Source: JBHIFB01 sp046760905 (GTDB lineage: Bacteria; Gemmatimonadota; CAZMKB01). Taken from it: a DNA stretch of 5,848 nt. The stretch spans positions 1 through 5,848 of the forward strand of contig JBHIFB010000168.1 of NCBI GenBank assembly GCA_046760905.1, written 5' to 3'. Positions 1 to 5,848 of the stretch are shown piece by piece; the stretch's first letter is position 1; each line of letters begins with the position of its first letter. A program made the translations under genes and the position numbers. The notes beneath the pieces are model-generated. The model did not search any database. It was not told the origin of the DNA and saw only the letters and a list, made by a program, of their open reading frames with translations.

Positions 1-1977
1 TCTCTCGTGGTACACATCAGGCCACTCCTCCATCGGTTTGAGCATTACTACCGTTTCAACCATCGAGAGGGGGGCGGGATCGGTTGCGGTTCTCGCCCTG
101 CCTATCTTGCCGAACACCGTTTCGACTTCCGGGAATGACCTGAATATCTTGTCCTGTGCCTGAAGCCATACTTTCGCCTCCTCGATCGATATGCCCGGAA
201 GCGTCGTCGGCATGTAGAGAATGTCACCCTCGTTTAAGGGCGGCATGAATTCAGAACCGATCCTCTGATACACCGGGATAATGCTGGCCACCAGAAGGAT
301 TGAAACTATGATGGCCTTGATTCTGTGTCTTAGAACAAAGTCGAGTATGGGTTCGTACAGCCGGAAGAGGAAACTGCTTACCGGATGCTCCTCCTCCCTG
401 TAGATTTTCCCCGCCACGACAAAATTCAGTATTTTCGAAATGAATCCGAATCTCAGCTTTATCGGCTTCGACGGCTTGATAAAAATCTGCATGAGTACCG
501 GAACAAGCGTAACGGCCAGGAGGGCCGCAAAAAACATCGAGAAGTTCTTCGTGAATGCCAATGGCTTGAAAAGCCTGCCCTCCTGAGCCTGCAAGGCGAA
601 AATAGGCATGAAGGAGACTGCGATGACTAGAAGGGAGAAGAATATGGGCCGTCCCACTTCTTTCGAGGCCCTGAGCAGGACATCGAACCTGTTCTCGATC
701 CTCCCTCCGAGTTCCCATTCTTCAAGCCTCTTGTGGGCATTCTCCACGAGTACGATCGAAGCATCAACCATCGCACCTATTGCGATGGCGATCCCCCCAA
801 GAGACATGATGTTGGAGGTGAGTTTCATATAGTACATGGGCACGAAAGAGAAAAGGGCCGCAAGCGGAAGGGCGATTACGGGGACCATAGCGCTCCTGAA
901 ATGCCAGAGGAATATAATGATTATGAGACTCACAACGAGCATCTCTTCCAGGAGCTTCTCTTTTAGCGTGTCAATCGAGCGAAGAATGAGATCGGATCTG
1001 TCGTATGTAGTGACAAGCTGGACTCCCGGAGGAAAGGCAGGCTTCACCTCCTCTATTTTCTCCTGAACTCTCTTTATCACATCGAGGGCATTTTCACCGT
1101 ATCTCATCACAACTATCCCCCCGACTACCTCACCCTTTCCGTCCAGTTCGGCCGCACCACGGCGAATGTCCGGCCCGTAATGGACCTCGGCCAGATCTCC
1201 GACAGTTACGGGGACCCCGTTTTGATCCACCTTGACGACGACCTGCTCCACATCCTCCAGCGATTTGATATACCCCCTTCCCCTTACGAAGAACTCTGTA
1301 CCAGACATCTCAAGAACCCTGCCACCGACATCGTTGTTTGACCGCTGTATGGCCATGATCACATGCCTTAGCGGTACATCATATGCGAGGAGTGCATCAG
1401 GGTCTATATCAACCTGGTACTGCCTCACGAACCCGCCAAGGGAGGCGACCTCGGCCACTCCCGGTACCGCTTCGAGCCAGTAGCGCAGGTACCAGTCCTG
1501 GAATGAGCGCAGGTCGGCGAGGTCGTTCTGTCCCGTCGTGTCGACGAGGGCATACTCGAAGACCCATCCTACCCCTGTAGCGTCAGGTCCCAGGACAGGG
1601 TTTACCCCCTCCGGCAAGTTGCCCGTGATCTTGCTCAGGTACTCGAGTGTCCTGCTCCTCGCCCAGTAGATGTCGGTACCGTCCTCGAATATGATGTAGA
1701 CGAAGGAGAGGCCGAAGAATGAGTATCCTCTCACGACTCTTACGTTGGGGGCTGCGATCATCGAAGTCACGATAGGATAGGTGATCTGATCCTCCACGAG
1801 ATCCGGCGAACGCCCCGACCATTCCGTGAATACGATCACCTGGACATCAGAGAGATCAGGGATCGCATCGAGCGGTATGTTCGAGAGCGACCATATGGCC
1901 CAGACGACCGCGAACGCCGTTCCGAGGAACACGAAGAACCTGTTTTTGCTCGACCATTCTATGAGAGACTCTATCAT
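1..1977 (-). CDS. cusA: CusA-type heavy-metal (Cu+/Ag+) RND efflux pump, partial (C-terminus beyond left edge)
   Basis: Inner-membrane pump subunit that uses the proton gradient to move metal ions into a tripartite channel with the adaptor and outer-membrane factor encoded just upstream. The frame is open from the ATG at 1977 to base 1, giving 659 residues of a family that is usually about 1,040 long. It resembles E. coli CusA throughout: DAIPDLSDVQV near 37-47, GTDIYWARSR at 100-109, GPDATGVGW at 130-138 and GRLFKPLAFTK at 467-477. Membrane segments are visible at about 14-32, 345-360, 362-380, 391-412, 445-465, 479-500 and 552-571. The proton-relay aspartate is D405 in GAMVDASIV. By alignment from memory to E. 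coli CusA, cleft methionines M573 and M623 correspond to M589 (LYMPTTLPG) and M639 (APLSMVET), and acidic residues E567, D617 and E625 to E583, D633 and E641. This favours Cu(I)/Ag(I) over Zn/Co/Ni. The third cleft methionine would lie outside the window. Position 410, a methionine in E. coli, is leucine here. The start follows the adaptor stop by 39 bases. Confidence 0.96.
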   Translation of the reverse strand, partial: MIESLIEWSSKNRFFVFLGTAFAVVWAIWSLSNIPLDAIPDLSDVQVIVFTEWSGRSPDLVEDQITYPIVTSMIAAPNVRVVRGYSFFGLSFVYIIFEDGTDIYWARSRTLEYLSKITGNLPEGVNPVLGPDATGVGWVFEYALVDTTGQNDLADLRSFQDWYLRYWLEAVPGVAEVASLGGFVRQYQVDIDPDALLAYDVPLRHVIMAIQRSNNDVGGRVLEMSGTEFFVRGRGYIKSLEDVEQVVVKVDQNGVPVTVGDLAEVHYGPDIRRGAAELDGKGEVVGGIVVMRYGENALDVIKRVQEKIEEVKPAFPPGVQLVTTYDRSDLILRSIDTLKEKLLEEMLVVSLIIIIFLWHFRSAMVPVIALPLAALFSFVPMYYMKLTSNIMSLGGIAIAIGAMVDASIVLVENAHKRLEEWELGGRIENRFDVLLRASKEVGRPIFFSLLVIAVSFMPIFALQAQEGRLFKPLAFTKNFSMFFAALLAVTLVPVLMQIFIKPSKPIKLRFGFISKILNFVVAGKIYREEEHPVSSFLFRLYEPILDFVLRHRIKAIIVSILLVASIIPVYQRIGSEFMPPLNEGDILYMPTTLPGISIEEAKVWLQAQDKIFRSFPEVETVFGKIGRARTATDPAPLSMVETVVMLKPMEEWPDVYHER

Positions 1978-1983
1978 GATATA

Positions 1984-1989
1984 TCCTCT
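1984..1989 (-). promoter_or_regulatory. Ribosome binding site of cusA
   Basis: AGAGGA on the minus strand lies six bases upstream of the ATG at 1977. It supports this start and shows that the pump has its own ribosome entry site, although it sits in the adaptor operon. Confidence 0.6.
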
Positions 1990-2016
1990 GCTCGTTTCAC
2001 TCTCGCACAAATTCCA

Positions 2017-3309
2017 TTAATGACCACCGTGGTCTCCGCCGATCATTGACATGACCGCCGCCCTCAACTGGCTCTCGGAGTCGAGAAGGAAGTTGGCACT
2101 CGTGACCACCATCTCCCCCTCAATGATTCCATCCAGAACTTCGACATAGCCATCTGAACTGACGCCTGTTATAATCTCCCTCGGTTCGAAGTTTTTCTCG
2201 TCTTTCTTCACATACGCTACGTACCTATCCCCCGCATAGAGGATCGCACCACTCGGTACCAAGAGCCTAGGGCCCAGATCTATTTCCAATTGAACATTCA
2301 CATACATATCGGGCTTCAGCTTCAGGTCTTCGTTGTCTATTTCGAATCTTACCTGGGCAGTTCTTGCGGCATTATTCAGGTAGGGATAAACATACGTGAT
2401 CCTCCCGATGAATTCCTCCCCGGGAAAATATGAAAGCGTGATCTTAGCTTCCTGGCCTACCTTCACATATGGCAGCTCGTACTCGTACACATCTGCGATT
2501 GCCCATATTTTCTTCAAATCTGCAATCGTATAAAGGATGTCACCTGGACTCACATACTTCCCCTCGAATGCATTCTTCTCTATCACAAAACCGTCGATTG
2601 GTGAGACTATCTCGAGATCAACCTCGGAGCGCCCGGTTCTCTCGAGACTCGCTATCTGATCCTCGGTGATGTCCCAGAGCAAAAGCCTCCTGCGTGTGGC
2701 CTCGGACAGAGACTGGGCCATTTCCGATGTCCCCGGCATGGAACTCGCAGAGAGAAGACTTTCCCCTTCCAGAGCGAGGAGGTATTCTTCCTGAGTCGAA
2801 TAAAGCTGCGGGCTATAAAGGGAGAAGAGCGGTTCTCCCTTTTTGACCTCTTTGCCAGTATAATCGATGTGGAGCTTCTCAACCCAGCCACTTATCCTTG
2901 TATGCACCTTAACGATTTTCGTCTCATCGTATGTCAGACGTCCCACTGTTCTTATCTTCATGGACAGGTCTGAGACATGCGCTGTATCGAAGGTTACACC
3001 GATGAGCTGCTGTTTCTCCGGACTCACCTTCACGCCGGCGCGTCCCTCCACTTCCGACTCACCACCCTCCTCGTCCTCGACGGGAACGAGTGTCATTCCG
3101 CATATCGGGCACTCCCCGGGGCTGTCGGACATATAAGTGGGATGCATTGGGCAGTGGTATAGAGCCTCACCGGAAGACTCATTCTGATCCACTTCAGATA
3201 CATGACCGACATGTTCAGCTCGTTCACCATTTCCCGATGTTGAGCACGCCACCGCCAGTACTATCAAGGAAAACGGTATAACCAGCAATAAAAATACCTT
3301 TCTCATCAT
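2017..3309 (-). CDS. cusB: CusB-type periplasmic adaptor (membrane fusion protein) with heavy-metal-binding domain, probable lipoprotein
   Basis: Adaptor linking the RND pump to the outer-membrane channel, and in Cus systems also handing metal to the pump. It has 430 residues from the ATG at 3309, chosen because GGAGGA lies eight bases upstream; the frame extends to an ATG at 3348 inside the preceding gene. Residues 1-21 form a signal sequence (MRK, then hydrophobic), followed by LAVAC with Cys22, a plausible but imperfect lipobox. Residues 51-77 form a heavy-metal-binding domain with CPMHP (C53, M55, H56) and CPICGM (C67, C70, M72); this stretch lines up with the WYDPMYP...MDMDLVPK segment of E. 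coli CusB. The lipoyl-like halves fall at about 130-165 and 231-265 (SPIDGFV), around a short helical segment with SPQLYSTQEEYLLALEG. The beta-barrel and membrane-proximal parts follow to about 415, including LKPDMYVNV. The tail ends DHGGH, and E. coli CusB also ends His-rich. The gene starts four bases after the channel gene stops. Confidence 0.94.
   Translation of the reverse strand: MMRKVFLLLVIPFSLIVLAVACSTSGNGERAEHVGHVSEVDQNESSGEALYHCPMHPTYMSDSPGECPICGMTLVPVEDEEGGESEVEGRAGVKVSPEKQQLIGVTFDTAHVSDLSMKIRTVGRLTYDETKIVKVHTRISGWVEKLHIDYTGKEVKKGEPLFSLYSPQLYSTQEEYLLALEGESLLSASSMPGTSEMAQSLSEATRRRLLLWDITEDQIASLERTGRSEVDLEIVSPIDGFVIEKNAFEGKYVSPGDILYTIADLKKIWAIADVYEYELPYVKVGQEAKITLSYFPGEEFIGRITYVYPYLNNAARTAQVRFEIDNEDLKLKPDMYVNVQLEIDLGPRLLVPSGAILYAGDRYVAYVKKDEKNFEPREIITGVSSDGYVEVLDGIIEGEMVVTSANFLLDSESQLRAAVMSMIGGDHGGH
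2022..2034. repeat. 13-bp palindrome at the end of cusB
   Basis: GACCAC-C-GTGGTC is perfect over six-base arms around one central base. It lies in the last codons of the adaptor gene, encoding the His-rich DHGGH tail, just before the cusB-cusA gap. It may be only a by-product of the GAC CAC GGT GGT CAT codons. No run of T follows, so it is not a terminator. Confidence 0.35.
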
Positions 3310-3313
3310 TTCA

Positions 3314-4630
3314 TCATTCCTCCGTCTCATTGTATGATAGTTCTTCACCTATAATAGATTCGAGTTCGGCCAGTTTGTTCTCATGCCGGACGAGCTGTGC
3401 TATTGCCTCGAGCTTGTAGTTGAGAAGAACTACGAGATTGTCGAAAAGGGTGAGGAAATCGACCTCCCCGGTCTCATATCCTCTCCTCGACGATTCGAGC
3501 GCGAGTTTTGCCTGAGGCACGATTGTGTTCGCATATAGATTGTGAAGCCTCTCGCTCGTATCCAGTTCCACATAGAGATCTCTCACTTTCCGCAAGATAG
3601 TCAATCTCACGTCCTCCACTTCATATTTCGCTTTCATGTACCGGGACTCTGCTTCCTCAACCCCCTTCATCTCTTTACTCCAGAAGTAGAGTGGGATTTC
3701 AAGCCCAAGTCTGACCTCCCATATGTCCTCCAATAAACCTCTTTCCATCCAGGCCATGCTCAGGCTAATGTCCGGAAAATATTCTTTTTTCGCCAAGCTG
3801 AGACTGCTCTCCTCCCTCGCTGCAAGTGCATCCTGTAGCTGCAATGTCGGGGACTTCTGTTGAGCAATCTTCTCAAGTTCTGCAGGAGTTTCAGGCAATG
3901 GACTCAGCGCAATCTCCAAAGGTCTTCCAAGTGGTGAATCTGGTTCTCTACCAACGAGCTTGTTCAGAAGATCCTTGAGAACCGCTTTCCTTTCCTCGAG
4001 TAAAACCTTCTGCTCATGGAGCCTTGAAAGTTCAACCTGTGCCTTCAGGACATCTTGCTGGATCCCCTTGCCCACCTTGTAACGCGCCTCTGCTGTCTTT
4101 AGGAACATTCCGAGGATTCCTTCTATCTCATTTATGACATCGATCGCTTCATAGGTGAAGTAGAGGTCATAGTAGGCCATTTTCACAGCCGCCACCACGC
4201 TGAGACTTCTCTCTTCGGTCAGATGTGAACTTGCAGCCTCATCCCACCTTGCGGCATCCTTCTTTAGACCGAGCTTTCCGGGGAATGGGACTTTCTGAAA
4301 TAAGGAGAGCGTCCTGCCGGCCATCATCTCCTCCCCGACGGTTATCCTATCTGTACCGACATTACGCAGTGAATACGATACAATCGGGTCCGGGAGCGAA
4401 TAAACCTGCGGCACGAAGGCCGCCTTCGCCGCCTCGAGTTCCCTCAGTGCATTTATCTCGGGATTCTTCGCCACCGCTTCACTCACGAGGAGCTTCAGGG
4501 AAAGGGCCTCTTCAGTGACCGTTTGTCCCTCAAGTCCGGTTCCCATACCCGGCGCAGCATTAAATGCTGTGAGCACAAGAGCTGCGACCAGATGGTATCC
4601 TAAACGGAACGCCCTACATCTTTTCTTCAT
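3314..4630 (-). CDS. TolC-family outer-membrane efflux protein (CusC role by context)
   Basis: Outer-membrane channel and periplasmic tunnel of the tripartite metal pump. It has 438 residues, a normal length for the family. The N-terminus (KKRCRAFR followed by a hydrophobic run and AFNAAPG) is a Sec signal peptide. Family marks include FQKVPFPGKLG at 111-121 and FPDISL at 285-290. The two related helical repeats carry RYKVGKGIQQDVLKAQVEL at 183-201 and GYETGEVDFLTLFDNLV at 384-400. Long amphipathic helices rich in Glu, Lys, Ala and Leu dominate the rest. There is no lipobox cysteine after the signal, unlike E. coli CusC, which is a lipoprotein. The start is uncertain. I chose the ATG at 4630, which gives a classic signal peptide, overlaps the upstream gene by 17 bases and has only a weak GGA upstream. 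The ATG at 4660 would add ten residues and has a better Shine-Dalgarno site (4666-4674). The cusCBA-like order with the adaptor and pump indicates a metal role rather than a drug role. Confidence 0.93.
   Translation of the reverse strand: MKKRCRAFRLGYHLVAALVLTAFNAAPGMGTGLEGQTVTEEALSLKLLVSEAVAKNPEINALRELEAAKAAFVPQVYSLPDPIVSYSLRNVGTDRITVGEEMMAGRTLSLFQKVPFPGKLGLKKDAARWDEAASSHLTEERSLSVVAAVKMAYYDLYFTYEAIDVINEIEGILGMFLKTAEARYKVGKGIQQDVLKAQVELSRLHEQKVLLEERKAVLKDLLNKLVGREPDSPLGRPLEIALSPLPETPAELEKIAQQKSPTLQLQDALAAREESSLSLAKKEYFPDISLSMAWMERGLLEDIWEVRLGLEIPLYFWSKEMKGVEEAESRYMKAKYEVEDVRLTILRKVRDLYVELDTSERLHNLYANTIVPQAKLALESSRRGYETGEVDFLTLFDNLVVLLNYKLEAIAQLVRHENKLAELESIIGEELSYNETEE
3318..3323 (-). promoter_or_regulatory. 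Ribosome binding site of cusB, inside the end of the channel gene
   Basis: GGAGGA on the minus strand overlaps the last Glu codons of the outer-membrane factor gene. It is eight bases from the ATG at 3309, with ATGs at 3317 and 3314 too close to be used well. The arrangement suggests translational coupling of the adaptor to the channel gene. Confidence 0.75.
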
Positions 4631-5249
4631 TGTAATCCAGGTAATTCCCGTAAAAACCATTCTTTTCCTTCTCCCGTTTACTCACAATTCCATCATGTTC
4701 AAAACGCTTCCCAAGAACTATACCGGACGCTGATACCACAAAGCCTATCACAACGGAAATGAGCATAATCTTCCCGAATCCCTTCCAGAGATAAGTTCTC
4801 ACATCACTCACTCGTTCCTTGATAACCACATATCCAATTCGTTCTCCGTTTTTCTGGAAGGGGTATGCAGAAAAAACGTACTGGGAATCACTCATTTGAT
4901 GTTCCGTCACAATGAAGCCTTCCCTCAACTTCCCGCCTGAGAGAAGGCTTGCTGCAAAGATATCATCACGCCAATCCCAGCCCGCACTGTGCAGAAAAAG
5001 GCAGCCGTTCATCGAAAAAACCGCCAACCGGGTTCCCTCTATATCCTGTGAAGCTCTCGAGTTATGTCCCCAGTCCTGGAATAGCTTCACGCTGTTCTCA
5101 TCAACGGCCCCCGCAAACAGGCACACTCCCCTCATTGTATTTTCACCTCTCTGCTTCAATAACCCGTCCCGCTCAAACTGAAAGATCACGAAACCTGCCA
5201 GCAGCGAAACCATCATGCTCGAGAGGATTATCTTGATCTTGTCCATCAT
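4614..5249 (-). CDS. Two-pass membrane protein with a periplasmic sensor-like domain and no output domain (uncharacterised)
   Basis: I do not recognise a named family. The 211 residues (from the ATG at 5249) show a membrane segment at about 5-23, a periplasmic region of about 24-157, a second membrane segment at about 160-179 and a charged cytoplasmic tail of about 30 residues. The layout, and features such as AVFSMNGCLFL (76-86) and FSAYPFQKNGERIGYVVIKE (126-145), recall the Cache/PAS-like sensor halves of histidine kinases and chemoreceptors. No HAMP, DHp, ATPase or methyl-accepting region follows: the frame stops at 4614, already inside the channel gene. Periplasmic C43, C83, H62, H87, H117 and several Met could bind metal, but that is inference. 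It is the first gene of the efflux operon. The start is uncertain among ATGs at 5255, 5249 and 5246; AAGGA at 5255-5259 favours 5249 or 5246. It may be a sensor-only partner of a kinase elsewhere, or a kinase gene truncated by deletion. Confidence 0.8.
   Translation of the reverse strand: MMDKIKIILSSMMVSLLAGFVIFQFERDGLLKQRGENTMRGVCLFAGAVDENSVKLFQDWGHNSRASQDIEGTRLAVFSMNGCLFLHSAGWDWRDDIFAASLLSGGKLREGFIVTEHQMSDSQYVFSAYPFQKNGERIGYVVIKERVSDVRTYLWKGFGKIMLISVVIGFVVSASGIVLGKRFEHDGIVSKREKEKNGFYGNYLDYNEEKM
4666..4674 (-). promoter_or_regulatory. Purine-rich possible ribosome binding site for an alternative channel-gene start
   Basis: GGAGAAGGA on the minus strand ends five bases upstream of the ATG at 4660, in frame with the outer-membrane factor. 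It lies inside the upstream gene, where it encodes part of a charged Lys/Glu-rich tail, so the match may be fortuitous. If used, the channel precursor gains ten N-terminal residues and the gene overlap grows to 47 bases. Confidence 0.35.
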
Positions 5250-5254
5250 AATCA

Positions 5255-5259
5255 TCCTT
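5255..5259 (-). promoter_or_regulatory. Ribosome binding site of the sensor-like gene
   Basis: AAGGA on the minus strand is five bases from the ATG at 5249 and eight from the ATG at 5246. It abuts the ATG at 5255, which is therefore an unlikely start. Confidence 0.55.
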
Positions 5260-5295
5260 CAAAGAAGTCGCTTTCGGCTGCTGACAATGGCAAAG

Positions 5296-5324
5296 GTTAT
5301 ACCAGAACATGGTATGTGTAATAA
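5296..5324 (-). promoter_or_regulatory. Candidate operon promoter with extended -10
   Basis: Reading the minus strand, TGGTATAAC at 5304-5296 fits an extended -10 (TGnTATAAT with one mismatch). The -35 is poor: TTATTA at 5324-5319 with a 17-base spacer matches only three of six consensus bases. A weak -35 with an extended -10 is typical of a regulated promoter. Transcription would start near 5289, leaving a leader of about 40 bases before the sensor-like gene. Identified by eye, with no scoring. Confidence 0.4.
5299..5315. promoter_or_regulatory. 17-bp inverted repeat overlapping the candidate -10 (possible operator)
   Basis: ATACCA-GAACA-TGGTAT has perfect six-base arms and a five-base centre. 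It fills most of the spacer and overlaps the first bases of the candidate -10 of the operon promoter, where a bound repressor would block RNA polymerase. The outer ATACC...GGTAT and the 17-base length recall operators of CsoR-type copper repressors, but the G/C tracts usual inside those sites are missing. It does not fit the CueR dyad or the CusR box as I know them. No regulator gene is in the window. Confidence 0.4.
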
Positions 5325-5848
5325 ACTGGATTTAAGTTATTGATTCAATGGAAGTTAGGAAGTTAGCCAGTGGTCGGACAGCTTCAAGAGGTACTGAAGA
5401 AATTCATCATTTGATGCAATTGCGGTGGCCAGATACATGAAATGCTCTATTTTTCTGCTAGGTAGGTTAGACTACAGTCTTCGCTATGCTTATTCAGTGG
5501 CCTCCGTCTATTCTATGCATTATTTTTTCCTCCCACAGCTCTCGTGCATGACTTCACATGAGGACCTTTACATTGCCAGGCTGTACAGGTTTGAGATAGA
5601 CCAGACCGCAGAGGCGGAGATCTCTCCAGGCTTTTCTATTGACGTTTACGACCAGTGTTTTCTTTATTTTGAATATTAGCCCATCGCGTTGCAGTTTCGT
5701 CTCGAACCAGTCCAGTTGCTTACGCGTTTATCATTCTCTGTGCAGGATTACAAGGTGAGTCAGCGGATGGAACTCTCCCCTCCGCTACTCTAGGGTAGGG
5801 TCGAGGACTGGCGCGGTACTCTCTGAGCCCGTTTCCAACCCCCGCCTC
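5325..5848. other. Stretch without a supportable gene
   Basis: No frame on either strand gives a gene with a good start, ribosome site and family resemblance. On the plus strand, an 84-residue frame from a GTG at 5425 is Tyr/Cys/Phe-rich with no recognisable motif and no convincing ribosome site. A 30-codon frame from an ATG at 5348 overlaps it. On the minus strand, 5554-5727 is open for 58 codons and reads somewhat like protein (LDWFETKLQRDGLIFKIKKT, and later RKAWRDLRLCG) but has no start before its last codon. A further minus-strand frame is open from the right edge for about 42 codons. These may be remains of a decayed gene or chance. The last 90 bases are visibly GC-richer. Confidence 0.5.
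5762..5786. repeat. Small inverted repeat, possible hairpin
   Basis: AGCGGA and TCCGCT form perfect six-base arms around 13 bases. No T-run follows on either strand, so a factor-independent terminator is unlikely. It lies in the GC-richer right end, and its role is unknown. Confidence 0.25.

Noticed and set aside
251..718. 155-residue minus-strand open frame
   Set aside because: It lies wholly within the cusA frame, which reads continuously in another minus-strand frame with clear RND family motifs. Its own translation shows no family resemblance.
1583..1822. 79-residue minus-strand open frame
   Set aside because: Shadow of cusA in another frame; the CusA motifs across this stretch are in the main frame.
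2469..3281. Several plus-strand open frames antisense to cusB
   Set aside because: Low-complexity, Ser/Arg/Pro-rich shadows of the strongly supported adaptor gene, with no ribosome sites or motifs.
4225..5236. Plus-strand open frames of 72-97 residues antisense to the channel and sensor-like genes
   Set aside because: Composition is typical of antisense shadows (Ser, Pro, Arg). The minus strand gives continuous proteins with signal and membrane features here.
5281..5300. CusR-box or CueR-type site near TGACAATGG
   Set aside because: Only a half-site resemblance; no inverted partner at the right distance and no fit to the CueR dyad.
5425..5679. 84-residue plus-strand frame starting with GTG
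   Set aside because: Not called as a gene: GTG start, no convincing ribosome site, no recognised motif, and an alternative frame on the other strand looks no worse.
5690..5720. T-arm-like GGTTCGAGAC on the minus strand, suggesting a tRNA
   Set aside because: No acceptor stem, D-arm or anticodon stem could be assembled around it.
1..5848. CRISPR array, insertion sequence ends or long direct repeats
   Set aside because: No regularly spaced repeats and no terminal inverted repeats with flanking duplications were seen; only short repeats such as TACTCT at 5786 and 5817.

Overview
The window comes from a Gram-negative (diderm) bacterium. It encodes an outer-membrane channel, a periplasmic adaptor and an RND pump of the tripartite type, which needs two membranes. 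By eye the base composition is near half GC. Arginine codons AGA/AGG and isoleucine codon ATA are used freely in all the genes, which is unlike E. coli, so this is probably not an enterobacterium. I cannot assign a phylum from the sequence.

All supported genes lie on the minus strand and read leftward, so the order of transcription runs from right to left. (1) A short membrane protein of about 211 residues (4614-5249) has two membrane segments around a periplasmic sensor-like domain and no recognisable output domain. (2) A TolC-family outer-membrane factor (3314-4630) overlaps the end of gene 1. (3) A CusB-type membrane-fusion adaptor (2017-3309) starts four bases after the channel gene stops; it has a likely lipoprotein signal and an N-terminal Cys/His/Met heavy-metal-binding domain. 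(4) A CusA-type heavy-metal RND pump (1977 down to base 1) has its first 659 residues in the window and is cut by the left edge. The tight spacing indicates one operon. A candidate extended -10 promoter with an overlapping 17-bp dyad lies about 45 bases upstream of gene 1.

Together genes 2 to 4 form a complete HME-RND efflux system. Cu(I)/Ag(I) is the most likely substrate: the visible part of CusA keeps two of the three cleft methionines of E. coli CusA and most of its transmembrane methionines, and the adaptor carries a soft-metal-binding domain. No CusF chaperone, CusRS two-component system or other regulator gene is visible.

The right end (about 5325-5848) has no gene I can support. It holds short open stretches, one of them somewhat protein-like on the minus strand, and a few small inverted repeats. 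The less usual points are the sensor-only protein fused by overlap to the efflux operon, the promoter dyad, and the altered methionine path in CusA.
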